Shown in pieces: positions 6,855 through 13,095 of a DNA stretch of 14,346 nucleotides. The DNA comes from JAKPQD01 sp029572965 (lineage in GTDB: Bacteria > Bacteroidota > Bacteroidia > Bacteroidales > DTGW01). How positions within the stretch are numbered: position 1 is the first letter of the stretch; each line of letters begins with the position of its first letter. The notes under the pieces were generated by a model. It was given only the letters and a program-made list of their open reading frames with translations, did not search any database and was not told the origin of the DNA. A program made the translations under genes and the position numbers. The stretch is from the NCBI GenBank assembly GCA_035374585.1, contig DAOSPF010000074.1:1-14346 (forward strand), given 5' to 3'.

Positions 6855-6885
6855 CAAAAATATCAAATAGTTTGATATGCACAAA
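6855..6885 (-). promoter_or_regulatory. Promoter of tRNA-Leu
   Basis: On the - strand TTTG (complement of 6882-6885) and TATTTTTG (complement of 6855-6862) are separated by 19 bp, matching both parts of the Bacteroidota sigma-ABfr promoter (-33 TTTG, -7 TAnnTTTG). The predicted start is near 6848, about 17 nt before the mature tRNA. This is the best promoter in the window. Confidence 0.7.
6860..6878. repeat. Inverted repeat inside the tRNA-Leu promoter
   Basis: ATATCAAA (6860-6867) and TTTGATAT (6871-6878) are perfect 8-bp arms around TAG. The repeat covers the -33/-7 spacer and touches the -7 element. It also lies 23 nt after the aspartate kinase stop, so it could be an operator or a weak AT-rich terminator for that gene. 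Confidence 0.5.
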
Positions 6886-6900
6886 ACTTATGCAAACTTT

Positions 6901-8289
6901 TTAGTTATTCTTTACACAAAGGGCATCATTTAGCGCTGCAATAGCCTTATTATAATGCTCGCGCTCAATAACAAACTGAATGCTTACCTGGCTTAATGAT
7001 TGCGAAATACAATCAATATTGATATTGTTTTGGGACAAAGCTGTTGTTGCTTTTGCCAAAATGCCTGGTTTGGCAATGTTTGTACCTAATGTACATACTA
7101 AAGCTACATTCTTTACAGTAATTTTATGGAAACTTTTTTGTAAATCAGCAATAAATTCTGGGTAAACTTCATCTTGCCAAATTACTGTTGTTATACTGTT
7201 GGCATTTGACGATTTAAGAATGTAACTAATGTTGTATTTCTTAAAAAATTCCATAATGGCATAATCAAACCCAACTTCTCCAACCATAAACGGATCGTGA
7301 ACTTCTATAGCTGTTACTTTATCTGAGCCTGTAACAATCTCTATCTTAGATTCTTTACTTATGTAATCTTTTGAGATAAGCGTCCCCGGATGCTCAGGTT
7401 CAAAGGTGTTTTTGATACGAATGTTGATACCTGCTATCTCAATTGGTTTGGATGCTTTAGGGTGTATAGCCTCCATCCCCACATCTGCAAGCTGATCAGC
7501 AACATTATAGTTGGTAAAACCTACCGGAATAGATTTCTCAACGCCTACTATTTTAGGATCGGCAGATGATAAATGAAATTCTTTATGAATGATAGCTTCA
7601 TCAGCTTTTACTTCAACTGCAATTTTGCTAAAAGTTACTTCTGAGTATCCACGGTCAAATTCACGCATAATACCTTCGGTCCCTTTTGTATATCCTGTAG
7701 CTATACAAAGCACTTTAGAAAAGTCTATACCTTGAAAAGCTTTGTGGATACGTTCGTCTATAGTCAGATATTCAGGGTCGTTGAACCCACATAAATCAAT
7801 AAACTTAGCATTTACGCCACGATTGTTCAAAATGTTGACAGAGTTAAAGCCAGAATGAGCTTCTCCAATAGAAGCCAATATTTCGCGGGCTGCAAGCAGG
7901 ATGCTTTGACGTGATACATAGCCCGTAGCAAGTACATCTGCCAGACTGTTTAGATAGTTGCGGGTTTGGACAATTCGGGTGCTGATAAAATGATCGGCTG
8001 CTTTAAGGTCAAGCCCAATGTTTTCAAAACTATGATTAATCTCAATAAGTTTTTTGAGCAAATCGGCAAGCGCTTCATTGTAATCACGGCCTTCAGCAAA
8101 ACGAGCGTAAATACCAGGCTCTTTAGTCTTTTTATGTTCCAAAAGCCAGTTGGTTACATTGTTGTATGCCGAAACAACCATGATACGGTTATAATAATCA
8201 CCTTCTTTGCGGCTGCCAATGATGATATTTTTTACAACATCACCAAATTGAGACATTGAAGTGCCACCAATTTTTTCTACTGTCAACAT
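6901..8289 (-). CDS. Aspartate kinase, Ask_Ect-like
   Basis: A 462-aa monofunctional aspartokinase, catalysing ATP-dependent phosphorylation of aspartate, the first step to lysine, threonine and methionine. The N-terminus VEKIGGTSMSQF (4-15) is the nucleotide-binding start, as in the ectoine-type enzymes rather than the usual KFGGTSV. ATGYTKGTEGIMREFDRGYS (197-216) and EVTFSKIAVEVKADEA (217-232) form the aspartate/ATP site. Two ACT domains follow, at about 315-375 (IEIVTGSDKVTAIEV) and 393-455 (VALVCTLGTNIAKPGILAKA), which usually mediate feedback by lysine or threonine. There is no homoserine dehydrogenase fusion. No ectoine genes are adjacent, so I infer a general amino-acid role. A -7 element lies 20 nt before the start. 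Confidence 0.92.
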   Translation of the reverse strand: MLTVEKIGGTSMSQFGDVVKNIIIGSRKEGDYYNRIMVVSAYNNVTNWLLEHKKTKEPGIYARFAEGRDYNEALADLLKKLIEINHSFENIGLDLKAADHFISTRIVQTRNYLNSLADVLATGYVSRQSILLAAREILASIGEAHSGFNSVNILNNRGVNAKFIDLCGFNDPEYLTIDERIHKAFQGIDFSKVLCIATGYTKGTEGIMREFDRGYSEVTFSKIAVEVKADEAIIHKEFHLSSADPKIVGVEKSIPVGFTNYNVADQLADVGMEAIHPKASKPIEIAGINIRIKNTFEPEHPGTLISKDYISKESKIEIVTGSDKVTAIEVHDPFMVGEVGFDYAIMEFFKKYNISYILKSSNANSITTVIWQDEVYPEFIADLQKSFHKITVKNVALVCTLGTNIAKPGILAKATTALSQNNINIDCISQSLSQVSIQFVIEREHYNKAIAALNDALCVKNN

Positions 8290-8308
8290 ATTTTTTGTCG
8301 TTTTGGCG

Positions 8309-8316
8309 CAAAAATA
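8309..8316 (-). promoter_or_regulatory. Possible -7 element for the aspartate kinase gene
   Basis: The - strand reads TATTTTTG, identical to the tRNA-Leu -7 element, 20 nt before the ATG. A -33 TTG is not found at the right spacing. It overlaps an inverted repeat at 8313-8339. Confidence 0.45.
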
Positions 8317-8339
8317 GTTTTTTTAGTGAAAAAACTATT
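8313..8339. repeat. Inverted repeat at the aspartate kinase promoter
   Basis: AATAGTTTTTT (8313-8323) and AAAAAACTATT (8329-8339) are perfect 11-bp arms around TAGTG. The repeat overlaps the proposed -7 element and fills the region where the -33 would lie, so it is a candidate operator. Confidence 0.55.
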
Positions 8340-8464
8340 GTTTTATATTAAAAAGGGAATAAATAATTCTGTTTTTGCCATTGTTTTCTAATAACATTCT
8401 CAATGTTTTGTAAAACAAAAGGCTATGTATAAAAAAGTTAAGAAACAAAACGCAAAGGTGGGAA

Positions 8465-8498
8465 GATTATTGGCAAAGAACGCAAAATGCCAATAATC
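8465..8498. repeat. Perfect 11-bp stem-loop in an intergenic region
   Basis: GATTATTGGCA (8465-8475) pairs perfectly with TGCCAATAATC (8488-8498) around the 12-nt loop AAGAACGCAAAA. There is no T run on either side, so it is not a classical terminator. The loop and flank share the CGCAAA motif. Confidence 0.7.
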
Positions 8499-8602
8499 AA
8501 GGTTTAATATATTTTATTCTTTCTTCGTATATCTTGAGGTTTATATTTCGTTTACACACCCGCTTTATTACCATTCGGGGGGTATCGGGCTTTTAAAATT
8601 TA

Positions 8603-8621
8603 TTTTGTTCGGCGAACAAAA
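8603..8621. repeat. Perfect 9-bp palindrome 3' of the XRE-S24 gene
   Basis: TTTTGTTCG (8603-8611) and CGAACAAAA (8613-8621) flank a single G. It lies 56 nt beyond the stop of the regulator gene. AAATTT-type flanks extend the pairing with small bulges. It could be a terminator stem or a protein-binding site. Confidence 0.6.
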
Positions 8622-8676
8622 GACAAATTGCAAGCAAGAAAAATTCCCTATTGGGCATTTTAAGCGCTATACTAAC

Positions 8677-9510
8677 TTATTTACAACGGGTTTTTCTTTG
8701 ACTTTCGTCTTTTCGCCCAAGTACATCTTTTATATACTTAACATCATCCCTTATAGCATCAATAGTCTGGGCAAGCTGATCTTTAGGCTCCATAGGCCCC
8801 GGGAGCTCTGAAGAAATATAGTTGACAAACTGCCATATTTCGCGTATTTGTGATACATGCAAATCGTAAGGCTGATATATTGGGTTAAGCGAATAAAGTC
8901 GAAGTTTATTTTCTTCACTGATAAGGTTTTCAGCAATTTTAAAAACTACTCCTTCATCAAGGGTAAGGACTATATATGCATGGCCACTGATTATGCTACG
9001 CCAATCTTGTATAAACACCCCCGTTATCCATGCTTTATCGGGAATGGGGAGCATTGAGTCTCCTGTTATCTGAAATGTCCGGTATTTCTTTTGTTTCGAA
9101 AGAAAAGGCAACTGAAATACAGGCAATTCCTGGATATACTCAGGGTCTGCAAAACCTGTGGCATAGCCAGCCTTAGCTTTTTCTGAAACAAGTTCTATAT
9201 TATCTTCGTTTTCTTTATTTACAGTTGTAGCCAATACTCTAAGCTTAGTACCCGACAGATATGCATCGTTTCCCCGTTCTAATTCGCCAAGCTGAAACTC
9301 GGACAACTTGCTTAAATCTACTTTTACCAGGCTGTCTATAGATATATTGAAATATTTGGAGCAAGCTATCAACGTATCTATGGATGGTTCGGCCACACCA
9401 TTTTCATAGCCATTATATGTAGGCCTCTTTATCCCTAATGCAGCTGAAACATCTTCCTGGGTGCGACGTTTACGCTTACGCAAAAATTTAAGATTAGAAG
9501 TGAAATACAT
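8677..9510 (-). CDS. XRE-family regulator with S24 (LexA/CI-like) peptidase domain
   Basis: A 277-aa transcriptional regulator. Residues about 5-62 are an XRE helix-turn-helix: LKFLRKRKRRTQEDVSAALG, then TYNGYENGVAEPSIDTLIAC. Residues about 110-235 are an S24 domain: the likely self-cleavage site KAKAGY (Ala114-Gly115), the nucleophile Ser152 in ITGDSMLPI, and the general base Lys191 in GVVFKIAEN. Both catalytic residues and the scissile pair are present, so RecA-stimulated or other self-cleavage is possible. The last 40 or so residues are a charged helix (QLAQTIDAIRDDVKYIKDVL) that could mediate oligomerisation. Proteins of this type occur both on Bacteroidota chromosomes and in prophages; no phage genes are nearby, so a host regulator is more likely. 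Its targets are unknown. Confidence 0.9.
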   Translation of the reverse strand: MYFTSNLKFLRKRKRRTQEDVSAALGIKRPTYNGYENGVAEPSIDTLIACSKYFNISIDSLVKVDLSKLSEFQLGELERGNDAYLSGTKLRVLATTVNKENEDNIELVSEKAKAGYATGFADPEYIQELPVFQLPFLSKQKKYRTFQITGDSMLPIPDKAWITGVFIQDWRSIISGHAYIVLTLDEGVVFKIAENLISEENKLRLYSLNPIYQPYDLHVSQIREIWQFVNYISSELPGPMEPKDQLAQTIDAIRDDVKYIKDVLGRKDESQRKTRCK

Positions 9511-9522
9511 ATTTTTTATCTT

Positions 9523-9538
9523 TTTACAATATTTACAA
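9523..9538. repeat. Direct repeat upstream of the XRE-S24 gene
   Basis: TTTACAA occurs at 9523-9529 and again at 9532-9538, a 9-bp period, 13-28 nt before the regulator's start codon. It is placed where an autoregulatory operator or part of a promoter would be. It is short and AT-rich, so it may be chance. Confidence 0.35.
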
Positions 9539-9652
9539 CTTTCACATACAAAGACTTATACATCTTTTTAAGCCATAAAGGTATAGCAAAAAGATTAAAA
9601 ATACAACAATAGTAAAGATTTATTACTAATCAATTTCAAAATAAAGTATTGG

Positions 9653-10108
9653 CTAATAACCAACAACCCAAAGAATCCGGCCTTCGTCAATACACCTTTC
9701 AACAATGGCAATCATTTTCTTATTGACATCTTTTAGTTGTTCGAGGTATGAAGCCCAGTTGTCTTTCCAGTGAACAGAGTCCGACTCAAGCTTTTTAAAA
9801 AACTCTTTTCCCAGAAAAAGACTATTAATAAAGGTTTCTAACGTCATGAGGCTATCAATAGAGTTGAGCTTATCCAGAAAAGAAATGAGTTCGTTGCGCA
9901 GGACAACAATTTTGCGGCTATTGAACCGGGTTGGCTCAAAATATTCATAAAGCTCATTGCTATTTTCAAAACAAGAAAGAAAAAGATTGAACACCTCACT
10001 TCCAAGATAAGCTGACTCTTCCTGTAAAGGCATAAAAGTATCGTTATCCCCGGTGATATTGAATTCTACAAAATTAAGCTCGTTTAAGCTAAAAAAATTA
10101 AGCCTCAT
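9653..10108 (-). CDS. Hypothetical protein, 151 aa
   Basis: I do not recognise this protein. I chose the ATG at 10108 (MRLNFFSLNELNF); a longer frame to 10291 would run into the kinase gene on the other strand, and its N-terminus looks non-coding. The product appears cytoplasmic, with no signal peptide or membrane segment, and mostly helical, with an acidic front half (VFNLFLSCFENSNELYEYFE) and a helical tail (YLEQLKDVNKKMIAIVERCI) ending in ILWVVGY. It stands alone: divergent from the kinase gene and 142 nt before the start of the regulator gene downstream. That isolation gives no clue to its job. Confidence 0.65.
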   Translation of the reverse strand: MRLNFFSLNELNFVEFNITGDNDTFMPLQEESAYLGSEVFNLFLSCFENSNELYEYFEPTRFNSRKIVVLRNELISFLDKLNSIDSLMTLETFINSLFLGKEFFKKLESDSVHWKDNWASYLEQLKDVNKKMIAIVERCIDEGRILWVVGY

Positions 10109-10194
10109 GGTTTCTGTTGTAAAAATTCTTTGATAAAAATAGAAAAAAATATGAGAAACGCACATCTGGTCGGTAGAAAATCTCGATATATAGT

Positions 10195-10202
10195 TATTTT
10201 TG
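10195..10202 (+). promoter_or_regulatory. Possible -7 element for the kinase-RapZ gene
   Basis: TATTTTTG matches TAnnTTTG and lies 21 nt before the ATG at 10224. No TTG is seen at the expected -33 spacing. It would drive the + strand genes from 10224 onward. Confidence 0.4.
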
Positions 10203-10223
10203 TACAAAGTATAAAAAAGAGAA

Positions 10224-11660
10224 ATGACAGACCACATAACCGATATAAAACAATTGTACATGCAGAATTTCGGGAAAGAGCCCGAAAACATTGTTGCATT
10301 GCCTCCATCAGGCTCTAATCGGAAGTATTACCGTATTTCAAATGGGAACGACAGTTGCATCGGGGCCTTCAACGAGGATTTTAAAGAAAATAAAGCATTT
10401 ATAAACTTTACAAAAATCTTTCTTCACCATGAGCTCCCTGTACCTAAAATTATAGACGAAAACCTTGACAAACATATTTACCTGCTTGAGGATTTAGGCA
10501 ATAACACCCTTCTTAGCCTCATAGAAGGCAACTTAGACAAAGGGTTACAACCTGAAAACATTGCTTTGTATAAAAAAGTACTGGATTACCTTCCTATATT
10601 TCAGGTTGTAGCAGGGAAAGACATAGACTACTCCGTATGTTACCCTCGAAATGCCTTTGACAAACAATCGATGATGTGGGACCTCAACTATTTCAAGTAT
10701 TATTTTCTTAAGATGGCCCAGATACCTTTTGATGAGCAGCTTCTTGAAATTGATTTTGAGTGTTTCTGCGACTACCTGCTGCAAACCGACTGTAACCATT
10801 TCCTGTACCGCGACTTTCAGTCACGTAACGTGATGATAAAAGACGGGGAGCCTTATTTTATTGACTATCAGGGAGGACGAAAAGGGGCTTTACAATACGA
10901 CATAGCATCTATGCTGTTTGAAGCCAAAACTCACCTTAAACCAGAGGTTAGACAAGAGCTTTATGAATATTATATTTCTGTACTAAAGAAATACCATAGC
11001 TTTGACGAAGAAAAGTTTACCAGCCATTACTATGCCTACATATACATCCGCTTGATGCAGGCCATGGGGGCTTATGGTTTCCGAGGGCTTTATGAGCGCA
11101 AAGAGCTTTTCCTGCAAAGTATTCCTAAAGCATTGGAACACCTGCGCTGGCTCAGGGAAAATGTAAAGCTCCCGCTTAATATGCCTCAACTGGAACGTGT
11201 GTGGGACTTCCTGGTTGAAAACGAGCATATCCGCAACCTGGCAAAAACGCCCAATTACCTTACAGTACATATCAGCAGTTTTTCGTACAAAGAAGGAATC
11301 CCATCGGACAGCTCTGTTCATGGCGGAGGCTTTGTGTTTGACTGCCGTGCCCTCGAAAACCCCGGCAGGTATGATGAGTACAAAAGCCTTACCGGCAAAG
11401 ATGCTGAGGTGATAAAGTTTTTAGAATCAAAAAGTGATGTACAGACTTTTTTTGCGCATGTTTCGAGCATCATAAGCCAAAGCGTCACTACTTATCAAAA
11501 AAGGGAGTTTGACTACCTGGTTGTAAACTTTGGGTGCACCGGCGGACAGCACCGCTCAGTATATATGGCCGAAAAGCTTGCCCAATACCTGAAAAAGCAG
11601 TTCAGCCATATAAAAATAGACCTTCAACACTGTCAACTCGACAAAATAAAAGCACAATGA
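10224..11660 (+). CDS. AmgK-like sugar kinase fused to a RapZ C-terminal domain
   Basis: A 478-aa two-domain protein. Residues about 1-325 are an aminoglycoside-phosphotransferase-fold kinase: PPSGSNRKYYRI (27-38, nucleotide loop), IYLLEDLGNNTL (85-96, hinge), YRDFQSRNVM (195-204, catalytic loop with Asp197 and Asn202) and YFIDYQGGRKG (211-221, metal-binding Asp214). This most resembles AmgK, the anomeric kinase for MurNAc/GlcNAc. Residues about 345-470 are the RapZ C-terminal domain: LTVHISSFSYKEGIP, VFDCRALENPGRY, LTGKDAEV and NFGCTGGQHRSVYMAEKLA. In enterobacteria that domain binds RNA and glucosamine-6-phosphate. The RapZ N-terminal Walker domain is absent, replaced by the kinase. The gene overlaps a MurU-like gene by 4 nt. 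I infer an amino-sugar kinase with a built-in sensing or RNA-binding module; the substrate is unproven. Confidence 0.88.
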   Translation: MTDHITDIKQLYMQNFGKEPENIVALPPSGSNRKYYRISNGNDSCIGAFNEDFKENKAFINFTKIFLHHELPVPKIIDENLDKHIYLLEDLGNNTLLSLIEGNLDKGLQPENIALYKKVLDYLPIFQVVAGKDIDYSVCYPRNAFDKQSMMWDLNYFKYYFLKMAQIPFDEQLLEIDFECFCDYLLQTDCNHFLYRDFQSRNVMIKDGEPYFIDYQGGRKGALQYDIASMLFEAKTHLKPEVRQELYEYYISVLKKYHSFDEEKFTSHYYAYIYIRLMQAMGAYGFRGLYERKELFLQSIPKALEHLRWLRENVKLPLNMPQLERVWDFLVENEHIRNLAKTPNYLTVHISSFSYKEGIPSDSSVHGGGFVFDCRALENPGRYDEYKSLTGKDAEVIKFLESKSDVQTFFAHVSSIISQSVTTYQKREFDYLVVNFGCTGGQHRSVYMAEKLAQYLKKQFSHIKIDLQHCQLDKIKAQ

Positions 11661-12376
11661 AGGCCATGATATTTGCAGCAGGCCTTGGCACCCGCCTGCG
11701 CCCATTGACAGACAACAAACCAAAAGCCCTGGTTGAGATTAATGGCAAAACACTGCTCGAAATTACCATTCAAAAGCTTAAAGCAGCAGGTTTTAATAGT
11801 ATTGTAGTCAACGTTCACCACTTTTCAGGCCTTGTTATTGACTTCTTGAAAAAGAACGACAACTTTGGCCTTGATATTGAAATATCCGACGAAACCGACC
11901 TGCTGCTCGACACTGGTGGCGGATTAAAAAAAGCCGCCCCGCTCCTCGGGACTCAAGAACCCGTATTGATCCACAATGTGGACATTGTAAGCAACATTGA
12001 TATTGGAGAGCTATACACACAACATTGCCAGTCATCAGCATTGGCAACCCTTGCAACAATGGAACGGGACTCGTCAAGGCAATTGCTGGTCAACAGCAAA
12101 GGGATACTTTGTGGATGGCAAAACAAATCTACAGGAGAAAAGAAAATTTCTCAACCAAGCGAAACAGATTTAACACCAATTTCTTATTGTGGCATTGCTG
12201 TCCTTAATCCTCAGTTTCTGACATTGATTGAAGAGAATGGTGTTTTTTCAATAATAGATGTATATTTACGCCTTGCAAAAAATTTTGACATTCAAACTGC
12301 AAACCAGGAAAACATCAATTGGAGCGATGTTGGTACGGTCGAGAGTTTGAAAAGATTGAGGAGAAATGTAAATTAA
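11657..12376 (+). CDS. MurU-like sugar-1-phosphate nucleotidyltransferase
   Basis: A 239-aa cytoplasmic nucleotidyltransferase. The start at 11657 overlaps the kinase stop as ATGA, and the protein then begins directly with the signature FAAGLGTRLRPLTDNKPKAL (6-25), which binds the NTP. An upstream in-frame ATG at 11534 would add 41 residues with no family match. Other motifs are LLDTGGGLKKA (83-93), the metal-binding Asp109 in IHNVDIVSN and Asp224 in WSDVGTVES. The length fits MurU, which makes UDP-MurNAc from MurNAc-1-phosphate, better than longer RfbA- or GlmU-type enzymes. Pairing with an AmgK-like kinase supports that reaction, but the sugar and the nucleotide cannot be fixed from sequence; a mannose-1-phosphate or heptose-type role is possible. 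Confidence 0.87.
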   Translation: MKAMIFAAGLGTRLRPLTDNKPKALVEINGKTLLEITIQKLKAAGFNSIVVNVHHFSGLVIDFLKKNDNFGLDIEISDETDLLLDTGGGLKKAAPLLGTQEPVLIHNVDIVSNIDIGELYTQHCQSSALATLATMERDSSRQLLVNSKGILCGWQNKSTGEKKISQPSETDLTPISYCGIAVLNPQFLTLIEENGVFSIIDVYLRLAKNFDIQTANQENINWSDVGTVESLKRLRRNVN

Positions 12377-12381
12377 AATAA

Positions 12382-13095
12382 ATGAAATTATCAATAATAA
12401 TACCACTCTATAATGAAGAAAGGTATATACTCAGCACTTTAAAAAAAGTTGAAGAGGTAATAATACCTAAAAGCATTAATGACGTTGAAATCATAGTGAT
12501 TGATGATTGTTCAAAAGATAATTCCTGGCAAATTATAAATGAATATGTCAAAAACAAGGAAAATGTCAAATTATTCAGGCATGATGTAAACAAAGGTAAA
12601 GGAGCTGCAATGAGAACCGGAATTGCTAATTGTACGGGAGACTTAGTGGTTTTTCAGGATGCAGATTTAGAGCTTTCTCCGGAAGATATTCCAGTAATGA
12701 TAGATACAATGATAAAACTGGATGTTGATTTTGTAAATGGCTCCAGATATCTTTCTGGTGTACCTCGCCCCCTATCTTCTTTTTGGAGATATATCGGAAA
12801 TAAAATTTTTACATTATTAACTGCTATGATTATTAATGTAAAAATTTCTGACATGGCATGTGGATACAAACTGGTGAAAAAAGATTTATTAGACAAACTT
12901 AACCTTAAAGAAAATAGGTTTGGAATTGAAGCAGAAATAATGATCAAAGCTCTTCGGTTTAAAAAAGAAAGAATCGCAGAAGTACCTGTACAGTATCTCC
13001 CAAGAACACAACAAGAAGGGAAAAAAATAAGAAATTCTGATGCATTTAAAATATTTTATAAAATACTTAAATATGGCCTTTTTAAAGCTTCGTAA
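12382..13095 (+). CDS. Family 2 glycosyltransferase, DPM1/polyprenyl-phosphate type
   Basis: A 237-aa GT-A glycosyltransferase. LSIIIPLYNEERYI (3-16) is the nucleotide-sugar strand, VIVIDDCSKDNSW-type DD at 41-42 binds the nucleotide, NKGKGAAMRTG (70-80) is a typical loop, and QDADLELSP (92-100) holds the DxD metal site (Asp93, Asp95). MACGYKLVKKDLL (158-170) and EVPVQYLPRTQQEGKKI near the C-terminus fit the dolichyl/polyprenyl-phosphate mannosyl- or glucosyltransferase group. There are no strong C-terminal membrane helices. It likely charges a lipid carrier with a sugar at the cytoplasmic face, and the following membrane protein could use it. It begins 5 nt after the MurU-like gene but is much more AT-rich than it. 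Confidence 0.87.
   Translation: MKLSIIIPLYNEERYILSTLKKVEEVIIPKSINDVEIIVIDDCSKDNSWQIINEYVKNKENVKLFRHDVNKGKGAAMRTGIANCTGDLVVFQDADLELSPEDIPVMIDTMIKLDVDFVNGSRYLSGVPRPLSSFWRYIGNKIFTLLTAMIINVKISDMACGYKLVKKDLLDKLNLKENRFGIEAEIMIKALRFKKERIAEVPVQYLPRTQQEGKKIRNSDAFKIFYKILKYGLFKAS

Larger units (their letters stand above)
8340..8676. other. Gene-free stretch with several inverted repeats
   Basis: No credible coding frame is present. The stretch holds the perfect stem-loop at 8465-8498, GCAAAG/CGCAAA-type motifs around it (8450-8487), a weak C/G-rich hairpin near 8558-8590, and the palindrome at 8603-8621. It lies downstream of the XRE-S24 gene and upstream of the aspartate kinase gene, both on the - strand. 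Confidence 0.55.

Noticed and set aside
8340..8676. CRISPR array in the repeat-rich gap
   Set aside because: The repeats are inverted and unrelated to one another; there are no regularly spaced direct repeats.
8605..8811. 68-codon frame on the + strand beginning in the palindrome
   Set aside because: Half of it is antisense to the regulator gene, and the rest has no features of a real protein.
9610..9628. TAGTAA/TTACTA inverted repeat as terminator of the 151-aa gene
   Set aside because: The stem is only 6 bp of A/T-rich pairs with no T run; too weak to call.
8677..10108. Prophage or integrated element marked by the XRE-S24 regulator and tRNA-Leu
   Set aside because: No integrase, no phage genes and no duplicated tRNA end was seen; the tRNA is intact and housekeeping genes lie between it and the regulator.
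10109..10291. N-terminal extension of the 151-aa hypothetical gene
   Set aside because: It crosses the start of the kinase gene on the other strand and reads as low-complexity, non-coding sequence; the ATG at 10108 removes the conflict.
11534..11656. Upstream start of the MurU-like gene
   Set aside because: The extra 41 residues lie inside the kinase-RapZ gene and match nothing; the nucleotidyltransferase signature begins right after the ATG at 11657.
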